A stretch of 64,000 nt of DNA from a bacterium (lineage in GTDB: Bacteria > Actinomycetota > Acidimicrobiia > Spongiisociales > ZC4RG35). How positions within the stretch are numbered: position 1 is the first letter of the stretch; each line of letters starts with the position of its first letter. Below are positions 22,419 through 34,711 of this stretch, one piece after another. The translations under genes and the position numbers were made by a program. The notes below the pieces were generated by a model. The model saw only the letters and a program-made list of their open reading frames with translations, was not told the DNA's origin and did no database searches. Where the stretch lies: the NCBI GenBank assembly GCA_028823995.1, contig JAPPFD010000027.1, positions 1 to 64,000 of the forward strand, read 5' to 3'.

Positions 22419-23399
22419 TCATAATTTTCGCGGCTCGATGTTCAAGTTGATCATCAATTCCCACACCTGCCGCTCGATTTCGTCCCGCGCTCTTCTCATT
22501 TCCTCGAGGCCCTTCCCCTCCGGCGACCCCACCTGCCACCGCAGGAGACGCTTGCCGGCAATGACCGGAGGGTTCTCCTCGCCAAGGTCCACCACCACCT
22601 CCGCCGCTTCGATCATGGCGGCGCTCAACCGCACGGGGTGGGCCTCGGCGATGTCTATTCCCCGTTCGGCTAGGACCGCCACCGTCCTCGGGTCCACCCG
22701 CGGAGCCGGAGACGAACCCCCATTGAACACCCTCACCGGGCCGGCCGCCATGGCGCGCAGCAAGGCGGCGGCCATCTGGGAACAGTCGGAGTCGCTGGCG
22801 GCCATGAACAGCACGGCCGGAGCCTGATAGGACTCGGCGGGGTGCGACCTCTCCTGCTCTTCTGTCAAGAACTTTTCGAACCGGCGGCGAGCCCGGAGCA
22901 TCGCCACCCTCACCGACCCCTCGCGCTTGAATATCCTGCCCCCGATCTCCGCATGGGAGAGACCCTCCACCTCCCGCAACCAAAGTAGCTCACGGTCCCT
23001 CGGGCCGAGGCGCGCGAAGGCGAGCCGCACCCGTCGGAAGTCCTCCTGGTCCACGGCGTGCTCCTCGGGCAGCACCCGGGTGGTCTCCAGGTCGGGAGCC
23101 GGGAGGGGCCGGTGGCGTCGCCGCAGGTGGTCGTGGAACTTGGAGCGGGCGATTCTCCAGAACCAGGCCTCGAAGGCCTGGGGAGATCGCAGGCGCCCGA
23201 TGGAGCGGACCAGGGACTCGCAGACGTCGCTCGCCACGTCCTCGGCGTCGGCCAACGCCAGACCCTGGCCCCGGAAGAAGGAGACCAGCCGGGGCAGCCC
23301 CTTGGTCAGGATGGAGGCAAGGGCCGCCTGGTCGCCGTCGCGCGCGGCAGTCGCCTCGGACAGCGAGGGAGGCCATTGGGAGGAGTCCGCGGACGCCAT
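22419..23399 (-). CDS. ECF-like sigma factor fused to a degenerate ArsC/LMW-phosphatase domain
   Basis: A 326-residue protein. Residues 28-95 look like sigma region 2 (DAEDVASDVCESLVRSIGRLRSPQAFEAWFWRIARSKFHDHLRRR) and 120-175 like region 4 (LGPRDRELLWLREVEGLSHAEIGGRIFKREGSVRVAMLRARRR). Residues 193-326 match the thioredoxin-coupled arsenate reductase/low-MW tyrosine phosphatase fold: VLFMAASDSDCSQMAAALLRA, VDPRTVAVLAERGIDI, EAAEVVVDLG and EMRRARDEIERQVWEL. The catalytic C-x5-R loop is replaced by A200-x5-C206, and the usual Asp-Pro acid is Ser-Pro (S292-P293). The domain therefore looks inactive and may bind a ligand or protein. It lies downstream of a membrane protein gene and upstream of the group-2 sigma gene. 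Both halves are clear by eye; the biological role is unknown. Confidence 0.75.
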   Translation of the reverse strand: MASADSSQWPPSLSEATAARDGDQAALASILTKGLPRLVSFFRGQGLALADAEDVASDVCESLVRSIGRLRSPQAFEAWFWRIARSKFHDHLRRRHRPLPAPDLETTRVLPEEHAVDQEDFRRVRLAFARLGPRDRELLWLREVEGLSHAEIGGRIFKREGSVRVAMLRARRRFEKFLTEEQERSHPAESYQAPAVLFMAASDSDCSQMAAALLRAMAAGPVRVFNGGSSPAPRVDPRTVAVLAERGIDIAEAHPVRLSAAMIEAAEVVVDLGEENPPVIAGKRLLRWQVGSPEGKGLEEMRRARDEIERQVWELMINLNIEPRKL

Positions 23400-23503
23400 T
23401 TCAGCCCACGGTATAGCTTTGAGGCTTCAGGATCGGGTAATTTGGAAGAGGGGACGTCTGTTCAGGTACCGATGCCGTTCCCGCCTGTCAGCCGGGATCC
23501 GTG

Positions 23504-24376
23504 TCATTCTTCCTCTTCATCACCGCTGTTGGGGACAAGAATCGTCGGTTCGTCCTGAGAATGATATTCGAGGATCGGCGCCACGGCCTTCTCCACTTCC
23601 TCAACCGCTTCGTTGATCGCCTCCGGATCCGAATCGGTGACATCCAGCACACCCAGCAACTCCTCCACCTCGATCTTCAGCATCTGGCCCAACTCTTCGA
23701 TGACCGCGGGATCGGCGGTCACATTCAGGGGAGTACCGGCCTCGGCCACCTGTTCCCCCGGGTGGGACTCAGGCGTCTCGTACACCGGGCCGCCCGAAGA
23801 CTCCTCCTGCCCCGATGGCTGGGGACCGTATGCGTAAATGTCCTCTTCAGGTGAGGCGTCTCCCGAAACCGAGCCGGAAGGGGTGGGAGTCTGCGCTCCT
23901 TCAGGAGGTGGCTCGGGTGGAGCCAAGGCCTCGATGATGTCTTCGGACGGAACCACATCGGCGCTCGCAATGGACTCAGCTATGTAAGAGAGGGCCGTGA
24001 CCACCATCTCGGCGGCCTCCAGTTCCCGCTGCTGGTCGATCAGGTCGAGGGCCTCCATCAGCCCCTCCCTGGTGAGGGTCGGAACGTTCACCCCATCGCC
24101 GCCTGCAGTACCGGACGCCACCGTGGCGGACTCCGAGTCCAACGGAGCCACGGAATCCGAACCGCCGGTCAGCACCGCCACTCCCGCCACAACCAGGGAC
24201 ACCGCCAGCGCCACACTCGACGCCAGCACTCCTATCCGCTGACGGCTTCGGGAGCGTTCCCCTGCCCGGGCTATCGCCCGTGAGGCCAATTGCTCGGCAC
24301 GGGCGGGACCCATCTCGTCCCGATAAGATTTGGCTATAGCTCTGAGAACTACTCCGGAAAAGTCCGGTCTGTCCAT
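23504..24376 (-). CDS. Single-pass membrane protein, possible partner of the ECF factor
   Basis: A 290-residue protein. Residues 1-48 form a basic cytoplasmic part; a hydrophobic segment at about 49-70 (GVLASSVALAVSLVVAGVAVL) is followed by a long acidic outer region rich in Pro, Ser, Glu and Gly, ending EEEE. The layout resembles a membrane anti-sigma factor, but there is no HxxxCxxC zinc motif and no recognised anti-sigma domain. ATG 24376 was chosen with GGAAGG just upstream; the track start is 24415. It precedes the ECF-like gene by 104 bp on the same strand. Interaction with that sigma factor is inference. Confidence 0.55.
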   Translation of the reverse strand: MDRPDFSGVVLRAIAKSYRDEMGPARAEQLASRAIARAGERSRSRQRIGVLASSVALAVSLVVAGVAVLTGGSDSVAPLDSESATVASGTAGGDGVNVPTLTREGLMEALDLIDQQRELEAAEMVVTALSYIAESIASADVVPSEDIIEALAPPEPPPEGAQTPTPSGSVSGDASPEEDIYAYGPQPSGQEESSGGPVYETPESHPGEQVAEAGTPLNVTADPAVIEELGQMLKIEVEELLGVLDVTDSDPEAINEAVEEVEKAVAPILEYHSQDEPTILVPNSGDEEEE

Positions 24377-24493
24377 GTTCCTTCCATGTTCCTTCCAACC
24401 CGCTCTATGTTGCAAGACGCTCCGCGCCCCGGTGCGTTACGGAATCGGAGGTGATGGGAGCCGCGTTTCTCCCGTCAGGTAACCTATCAACCC

Positions 24494-25468
24494 GTGAGAG
24501 CAGTTGTCTGCAAAGATTGGAGTGGACCGGCCGGATTGGTGGCCACCGATGTCCCCGAGCCGACACCCGGATCCGGGCAGGTCAAAATCGCTCTGGGAGC
24601 ATCAGGAGTCAACTTCGCCGACATCCTGGTGGTGTCGGGCCTGTATCAGATAAAACCGGACCTCCCTTTCATCCCCGGTTTCGAGGGAGCGGGAACAGTC
24701 ACCGAGGTGGGCCCCGGCGTGGACTCGGCGAGCGTGGGAGACCGGGTGGTGCTGTTTGCCGGGATAGGGTGTTTTGCCGAGAAGGTGGTGGCCGACGTCT
24801 CAGTCACCGCGCCGGCGCCCGACAATCTGACCGATGCCGAGGCGGCGTCCTTCATGACCGCCTACGGGACTTCCTACCATGCCCTGGTCGACCGCGCCGC
24901 GGTCTCCGAGGGAGAGACGGTGGTGGTGCTGGGAGCGGCCGGAGGAGTCGGGATCGCGGCCGTCGAGATCGCCAAGCTCCTCGGGTGCCGGGTGGCGGCG
25001 GCGGTGTCTTCGGAGAAGAAAGCGGAGTTCGTCCTCGAGCGCGGGGCGGACGTCGCCATCCGCTACGACCGCGAAGACCTCCGGGCGGCCATCCGAGACT
25101 TCACCGACGGCCAGGGCGCCGATGTGGTCTACGACCCGGTCGGCGGTTCGGCCACCGAAACCTGCTTCCGCTCGTTGCGCTGGAACGGGCGCCTGCTGGT
25201 GGTGGGCTTCGCGGCCGGGAAGATCCCCAGCCTCCCGCTCAACCTGGCCCTCCTGAAGTCGGCCTCGGCGGTGGGAGTGTTCTGGGGAGACTTCGTGGTA
25301 CGTTATCCCGTGGAAAACCGAGCCAATCTCGTCCGGCTCAAGGAGTGGTGCGAGCAGGGCCTGATCCGTCCCCACGTGGACCGGGTCTTCTCCTTCGAGC
25401 AGGCTCCGGCGGCCATGGATTACGTAGCGAAACGCAAGGTGATGGGAAGGGTCTGCCTGGTTCCCTGA
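24494..25468 (+). CDS. NADPH:quinone reductase-like zinc-free MDR oxidoreductase
   Basis: A 324-residue medium-chain dehydrogenase/reductase of the quinone-oxidoreductase type. Features are an N-terminal GroES-like domain with GVNFADILVVSGLYQIKPDLPFIPGFEGAGTV, the nucleotide-binding VVVLGAAGGVGIAAVEIAKLLG, GADVVYDPVGG, and the C-terminal RKVMGRVCLVP. Zinc-binding cysteines of alcohol dehydrogenases are missing. It reduces quinones or enones with NADPH; the physiological substrate is unknown. GTG start. It diverges from the membrane protein gene. Confidence 0.82.
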   Translation: MRAVVCKDWSGPAGLVATDVPEPTPGSGQVKIALGASGVNFADILVVSGLYQIKPDLPFIPGFEGAGTVTEVGPGVDSASVGDRVVLFAGIGCFAEKVVADVSVTAPAPDNLTDAEAASFMTAYGTSYHALVDRAAVSEGETVVVLGAAGGVGIAAVEIAKLLGCRVAAAVSSEKKAEFVLERGADVAIRYDREDLRAAIRDFTDGQGADVVYDPVGGSATETCFRSLRWNGRLLVVGFAAGKIPSLPLNLALLKSASAVGVFWGDFVVRYPVENRANLVRLKEWCEQGLIRPHVDRVFSFEQAPAAMDYVAKRKVMGRVCLVP

Positions 25469-25908
25469 CCAGTTGTCCGCCAACTGTCCCCGGCCGGGAG
25501 ATCTGAAGTGCTAAGTCGGTGTGGGGGAGGTCGACCACACGTTTGCACTAGCCAGTGCCCACACGAGAATTACCGTGGGCAGCCACCAACGATTAGGGAC
25601 GGAGGCCTGCTGGTTTGGGGTCGGTTCGATGTTCTCTGCCGAATCGCTTGTTGCTTGCTCGTCGGGCTCCTCAGGGGTGAGGTTCGCGGCGAACAGGTTG
25701 TGAACGGTTGCCCGTTTTGGAGTCGGTGTTTGCTCAGGTCAGACCCGAAACGAACGCATTGCGAACGTGTTTCGGCTGGGCGTTGTTGTGTGGCGGTGGC
25801 ATGAAACACCATACATCCCGTCCTCATCCCTCCCTCCAGGGGGTGGGCAGCCTTGCCCACGCTGAGGGTGGGTCTGTTGGCCCTTGTCTGCTGGGTTGGC
25901 GGCCTCGT
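25469..25908. other. Gene-free stretch at the edge of an accessory island
   Basis: About 440 bp between the quinone reductase and the nuclease-like pair hold only overlapping ORFs with no protein character. The stretch is richer in G/T than the housekeeping genes and includes one clear hairpin (25843-25860). I see no att-like repeat. Confidence 0.55.
25843..25860. terminator. Hairpin downstream of the nuclease-like operon
   Basis: GTGGGCA-GCCT-TGCCCAC is a perfect 7-bp stem with a 4-nt loop, about 50 bp past the 170-residue gene's stop. There is no strong U-tract on either strand, so termination is only likely. Confidence 0.4.
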
Positions 25909-26421
25909 CTAGAGGGCTGCTTGGACAGACGACCGTATCTCTGACCACTTCACGCAGGTTGTAAGACGGTCCAGGGTTGATACCCCCAGGCCTTTCTGGT
26001 CACCGAGTTCGTCGTCGAGTTTCCGTGTCGGGATTACCCAGAAGGCCCAGCAGTCCCGATCCTGGACGTTTTCGTTGGTCGCCGGTACGGCTTTGTGGAG
26101 GCAGAACACATATACGTCAGCAGGGCGACGGGGTGGGTGGAGACGTTCCCATGTGTCCATCCCTGGGGTCCACAGCCATTTGCGGGGGGCGATGTCGAAC
26201 CTCGGGGTTGACCTGCCGCTGGGATTCCAAGACTGGCTGAAACCGGAGGCCTTGACTTCGATATTCGCATCCCCATACCGTAGATCGAACCCATCCCACT
26301 CAACCCTGGCATCGCCGTCTTTGATGACGCCTAGGGCCTCTCCAACCATCCACTCGGCGAACAGTCCCCTATTGCGGTTTCCGGTAAGGTTGCCCACCGC
26401 CCAATAGTGGAACTCACTCAT
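25909..26421 (-). CDS. Predicted PD-(D/E)xK nuclease-like protein
   Basis: A 170-residue protein that I cannot name. VEWDGFDLRYGDANIEVKAS (about 40-59) fits the restriction-endonuclease core: an acidic residue (D43 or D46), a turn and a second strand ending E55-V-K57. Preceding text GLFAEWMVGEALGV resembles the helix that often carries the first Glu. Later segments (ADVYVFCLHK, WAFWVIP) are beta strands typical of that fold. Its ATG overlaps the stop of the upstream gene (26418-26421), so it forms an operon with another nuclease-like gene. Restriction or phage defence is inferred from context. Confidence 0.55.
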   Translation of the reverse strand: MSEFHYWAVGNLTGNRNRGLFAEWMVGEALGVIKDGDARVEWDGFDLRYGDANIEVKASGFSQSWNPSGRSTPRFDIAPRKWLWTPGMDTWERLHPPRRPADVYVFCLHKAVPATNENVQDRDCWAFWVIPTRKLDDELGDQKGLGVSTLDRLTTCVKWSEIRSSVQAAL

Positions 26422-27365
26422 CGTGGCTCCTCTGCGTCATCGGTGGGAGTGCCAATTTCGGCCATCACTTGGTCCAGATACGGTTGCACCACTCCTCTCA
26501 AGTTGAGGAGATTCTCGGTGATCCACTGTCCAACCGTGTCGGGGATGGACATCGGGTCGTCGATTGCTTCTTCCGCCTGAACCCAAACCCAGTATTGGCC
26601 CTCTTCCTCGTGCCACTCTGTTTCGCCGTTCAGCTCCTTGTCGATCTCTGCTCGGTGTTGGGTGAAGGCGTCAAAGATGTCCTGTTTGTCGGTCCCGTAG
26701 AGTCCCAGGGAAGCGGTCGCCCGTCCCTCGGAAAACCCCGATGAGTAGTAGATGCCTCGATATCCGGTCTGGAACGACCGGTATCGACCCCGGAAACCGC
26801 CCCGGCCCACTGGTTCCAACCCCCGGCGGCGAAGGTACTCGACCACAGGGCGATAGAACTCGGCATAGTATGTACTGACCGTCTTTCTGCGAGGGGCGGA
26901 GGTTGTTCCCGCCTGTGGCGGTTCGACCACCAGGTTGAAGTCGACTACTTTGCGGCCGTCGACCAGGTAGGCCCTGACCTCCACCGCGTACACCGCGATG
27001 TTGTCGCTTTCGTTCAGCCACGACAGGATGCTCCGGTGGTAATCGCTGAAGTCCCGCGCCACCCACACCAGAATGTTGGCCTCCGCGTTGGCGGCATATC
27101 CCAGCAAACGGAGGCAGTGGGAATCGTCAGATGACCCCAACTGGTTCTCGATCACCACCCTGGCGTGGGTAGTGGCCTGCCTTGCGAGAATGTCGACCTT
27201 CCCGGCGCCGGGCAGATGCACTTCCTCTCCTTCCCTTTCCAGCACCAGGTTCAATTCTGCCCCTAATAGGGACAGATTCTCGGCCAGCCATGGAGTGAAG
27301 TCGTAAGCCTCATGAGGCCAAAGGTCCCGTAAGCCGACCGGCTCCAGCGCATGGATTTCCGTCAT
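26418..27365 (-). CDS. DUF4268-like protein with an N-terminal nuclease-like core
   Basis: A 315-residue protein. The N-terminal part contains GKVDILARQATTHARVVIENQLGSSDDSHCLRLLGYAA, where D58 and E73-N-Q75 match the D...ExQ variant of the PD-(D/E)xK fold. The C-terminal 140 residues (YYAEFYRPVVEYLRRRGLEPVGRG...) match the DUF4268 type by my reading. Such proteins occur in accessory and restriction-like loci. It is the first gene of a two-gene unit with the 170-residue protein. No methyltransferase accompanies it, so a classical restriction-modification system is unlikely unless it acts on modified DNA. Confidence 0.55.
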   Translation of the reverse strand: MTEIHALEPVGLRDLWPHEAYDFTPWLAENLSLLGAELNLVLEREGEEVHLPGAGKVDILARQATTHARVVIENQLGSSDDSHCLRLLGYAANAEANILVWVARDFSDYHRSILSWLNESDNIAVYAVEVRAYLVDGRKVVDFNLVVEPPQAGTTSAPRRKTVSTYYAEFYRPVVEYLRRRGLEPVGRGGFRGRYRSFQTGYRGIYYSSGFSEGRATASLGLYGTDKQDIFDAFTQHRAEIDKELNGETEWHEEEGQYWVWVQAEEAIDDPMSIPDTVGQWITENLLNLRGVVQPYLDQVMAEIGTPTDDAEEPR

Positions 27366-27535
27366 GGTTTCCGCATTCTATGAGATAGACCACAGCACCG
27401 GCGACAGCAGCCGCCGGCAGGCGCGCCCCCGTCGTGTCATTCTCCGGGCAGGAGCGGGAAAGTCAACATCACACCGCCTGTCAGTTCGTCCCGGTGAACG
27501 GCTCCCGATCTTATGAAGAGCGACACATGGAGATC
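27366..27535. other. Short spacer, nothing recognised
   Basis: 170 bp between a lipoprotein stop and the first nuclease-like gene, both on the minus strand. It must hold the promoter of the nuclease-like pair, but no convincing -10/-35 pair stands out. Confidence 0.4.
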
Positions 27536-27943
27536 TCAGCGTTGGGTTATCTCGATTTCACTGTCTGAGTTGAACACAGCGATCTCGCCGTACTTGTTGT
27601 CCACACAACTCAATGCCCGTGCTACTCCTTCAGAGACGGTGTAGGTGTCTAGGTTCTCTTTGTGGTATCCACCGCCGCCATAAACCTTGTCCCCGTCGTG
27701 CACAGGTGTTCCGTCGGGTAGGTTGATCGCCGACTCGGCAGGATTCCAGGAAGTCCCGTGTGGCCACACAACCGGATAGCGACTTTCAATTTGGGGATCG
27801 TGCAGATAGATACAGTCCCCCTCGATAATCACGATCCCGAACACCTCAGCATCTAAGCCGTCACCGGTGACGTTACCTTCGATTACAGGGCCGTCAACAC
27901 TCCCGCTGCAAGCCGAAAGCAGCAACACACCAGCAAAGCACAC
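27536..27943 (-). CDS. Small hypothetical lipoprotein
   Basis: A 135-residue protein with a GTG start, the only in-frame start before an upstream stop. The N-terminus MCFAGVLLLSAC is a lipoprotein signal with lipobox LSAC (Cys12), though it lacks the usual basic n-region. The mature part is short, acidic and Gly/Asp-rich, with GDCIYLHDPQIESRYPVVWPHGTSW and two further cysteines (C43 and C113) that could form a disulfide. No family recognised. It starts 48 bp after atpC on the same strand and may be read from the atp transcript. Confidence 0.55.
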   Translation of the reverse strand: MCFAGVLLLSACSGSVDGPVIEGNVTGDGLDAEVFGIVIIEGDCIYLHDPQIESRYPVVWPHGTSWNPAESAINLPDGTPVHDGDKVYGGGGYHKENLDTYTVSEGVARALSCVDNKYGEIAVFNSDSEIEITQR

Positions 27944-27991
27944 TAACAGGAAATCTCTTAGAGATGGGTCCCGCCCGGCGATCCGGCTGTC

Positions 27992-28327
27992 CTATTCTTC
28001 GAACTCGAGAGGGTCGCCTTCGGCGAGTTTCAGCGCCTCCTGTGCGGCCTCGGCGCGGTCGCCGGCGGTGATCCGGGCCCGGTCGGTGAGGAGGGTCACG
28101 CGGTTCTCCACGACCTGCATGAACCCCCCGTGGACGGCGATGGTGGTCCGTTGATCGCCGTCGTGGTCGATGAGCACCGGGCCGGCCGACAGGGCGGCCA
28201 TCAGCGGCTCGTGCCCGGCCAGGATCCCGATCTCGCCCTCGGTGGTGCGGGCCACCACGAACTCGGCGTCGCCCGACCAGAGGGTCCCTTCCGGAGAGAC
28301 CACGTCGACATTGAAGGGCCGGGCCAC
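27992..28327 (-). CDS. atpC: ATP synthase epsilon subunit
   Basis: A 111-residue F1 epsilon subunit of the central stalk, coupling rotation and inhibiting ATP hydrolysis. FNVDVVSPEGTLWSGDAEFVVARTTEGEIGILAGHEPLMAAL is diagnostic, and VHGGFMQVVENRVTLLTDRA follows; the C-terminal helical part is rather short. The GTG start at 28327 is 2 nt after the atpD stop. The 537-residue track ORF is a shadow of atpD read into this gene. Confidence 0.93.
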   Translation of the reverse strand: MARPFNVDVVSPEGTLWSGDAEFVVARTTEGEIGILAGHEPLMAALSAGPVLIDHDGDQRTTIAVHGGFMQVVENRVTLLTDRARITAGDRAEAAQEALKLAEGDPLEFEE

Positions 28328-28329
28328 GG

Positions 28330-32178
<3,849 letters not shown>

Positions 32179-32196
32179 TGACTACTCCTTAGGTAT

Positions 32197-32730
32197 TCAA
32201 ACTTCAGCCAGCAATGCGCGTACCTGGCTCATCCGGGACCGGACCGTCCCGTCCACCACCAGGTCTCCCACCCGGGCCACGAGTCCCCCCAGCACGTCGG
32301 GGTCGATCACCACCCGCACCTCGACCGGATGCCCCACCACGCCCGAGAGCACTCCCTCCAGGCGCCCGACGGTCTCGGCGCCCAGGGGAACGGCCGAGCG
32401 CACTTCGGCGATCTGCCGGCCCCGGGACAGGGCCGCCTTCTCCGCCAGACGGTCGGCGATCTCCACCAGGTCGGCCAGCCTCCCCATGCGGATCAGAAGG
32501 GCCACGGCCTCCCCGGTCACCGGCGAGGCCCGATCGACCAGGAGTTCGGAGACCAGCGTGTCCAGGCGGTCTCGGGGAACCCGGGGATCGGAGAGCGCGT
32601 CGGTCAACTCCGGGGAGCCTTCCACCGCCCGGGCCAGGGCGTAGAGATCGCCCTCCACCCGCTCAAGCTGTCCCTCGGCGACAGCCAACCCGAACAGGGC
32701 GTCCGCGTATCCCTCCGTGACTTCGCTCAT
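32197..32730 (-). CDS. atpH: ATP synthase delta subunit
   Basis: A 177-residue peripheral-stalk subunit linking F1 to the b subunit. The N-terminal YADALFGLAVAEGQLERVEGDLYAL helix pair and C-terminal VVIDPDVLGGLVARVGDLVVDGTVRSRM are family hallmarks. It is separate from b, unlike the b-delta fusion of mycobacteria. It overlaps atpF by ATGA. Confidence 0.92.
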   Translation of the reverse strand: MSEVTEGYADALFGLAVAEGQLERVEGDLYALARAVEGSPELTDALSDPRVPRDRLDTLVSELLVDRASPVTGEAVALLIRMGRLADLVEIADRLAEKAALSRGRQIAEVRSAVPLGAETVGRLEGVLSGVVGHPVEVRVVIDPDVLGGLVARVGDLVVDGTVRSRMSQVRALLAEV

Positions 32731-33275
32731 TCGGCCGTTTCTCTCTCCAGTTCTCGGATGTAGCGTTCCACCAGATCCTGGTGCCCGGAGGCGTCGATCT
32801 GGGTTCCCACCACCTTCTCGGCGATATCCAGGGAGAGGGAGGTGATCTCCTGGCGCGCCTCTTCCAGCACCCGGGTGCGTTCCGACTCCGCCTCGGCCCG
32901 GGCCCGTTCGGTTATCTGGGCAGCCTCGGCCTCGGCGCGGTCGATGATCTCCTGGCGCAGGCTCTCGGCGTCCGACCGGGCGGCTTCCATCATCTGGTCC
33001 GCCCTCTCGACTCCCTCGTCCAGGCGGCGCTGGTAGTCATCGCGCAGGCGCTCCGCCGCTCCCTTGGCATCCTCGGCCTCCTCCAGTTGGGAGACCACCG
33101 CCTTCTGGCGGTCCCCCAGGGCGCGGTCCAGCGCCGGCATGGCGAGTTTCCACACCAGGAAGACGATGACGACAAAGCTCACCGCACCCCATATCAATTC
33201 GGATACGTCGGGGAGAATCAGGAACAGGCCTGACTTCTCCTCCTCGGCAGCCAGAATCAGGACGTCCGGCGACAT
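32727..33275 (-). CDS. atpF: ATP synthase subunit b
   Basis: A 182-residue stator subunit with one N-terminal membrane helix (ELIWGAVSFVVIVFLVWKLAMPAL) and a long charged helix (residues 50-150) that dimerises and reaches to delta. I placed the start at ATG 33275; TTG 33281 two codons earlier overlaps the atpE stop and is also possible. Confidence 0.92.
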   Translation of the reverse strand: MSPDVLILAAEEEKSGLFLILPDVSELIWGAVSFVVIVFLVWKLAMPALDRALGDRQKAVVSQLEEAEDAKGAAERLRDDYQRRLDEGVERADQMMEAARSDAESLRQEIIDRAEAEAAQITERARAEAESERTRVLEEARQEITSLSLDIAEKVVGTQIDASGHQDLVERYIRELERETAE

Positions 33276-33277
33276 TC

Positions 33278-34304
<1,027 letters not shown>

Positions 34305-34308
<4 letters not shown>

Positions 34309-34676
34309 CCGGTGGCCACCTGCCTGCGCGCCTCGGAAGTCAGGGCCAAAAGCCATGCCGTGCCCACTCCCAGGAAGATCCCGTACAGGTGGGCGTCCCA
34401 GATGCTCACCGCCGCCCAGACCAGGAGGGTGATGATCGCCAGGCGCACCACGAATCCCCCGAAGGCGACCGCCCCCAGGGTGAGATAGGAGCGGCGGGCC
34501 GCCCTCGACAGGGCCCAGCCGGTGAGCGCAAAGGAGCCGGCGGCGACCAGGGATCCCATCGCCGCCCAGAGGCCGGCCAGGGGAGTCCACAGCGCCCAGG
34601 AAACCACCCCGGTCAGGGGCGCCAACCAAACAGCCCGCCGCGCCAAGCGGCGGCCTATCAAGGCTTCTACGTCCAA
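34305..34676 (-). CDS. atpI: AtpI-like small membrane protein
   Basis: A 123-residue protein with four hydrophobic segments, first in the ATP synthase operon. AtpI homologues assist c-ring assembly. The identity rests on size, topology and position more than on motifs. TTG 34676 has AGGAG about 5 nt upstream. Confidence 0.75.
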
Positions 34677-34711
34677 ACCCGCTCCTCCGGTATCGATGAA
34701 CTACCCAAAGG

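Noticed and set aside
25508-25804. Plus-strand 98-residue ORF in the gene-free stretch
   Set aside because: Cys/Arg-rich shadow-like composition, no ribosome site and no recognisable motif.
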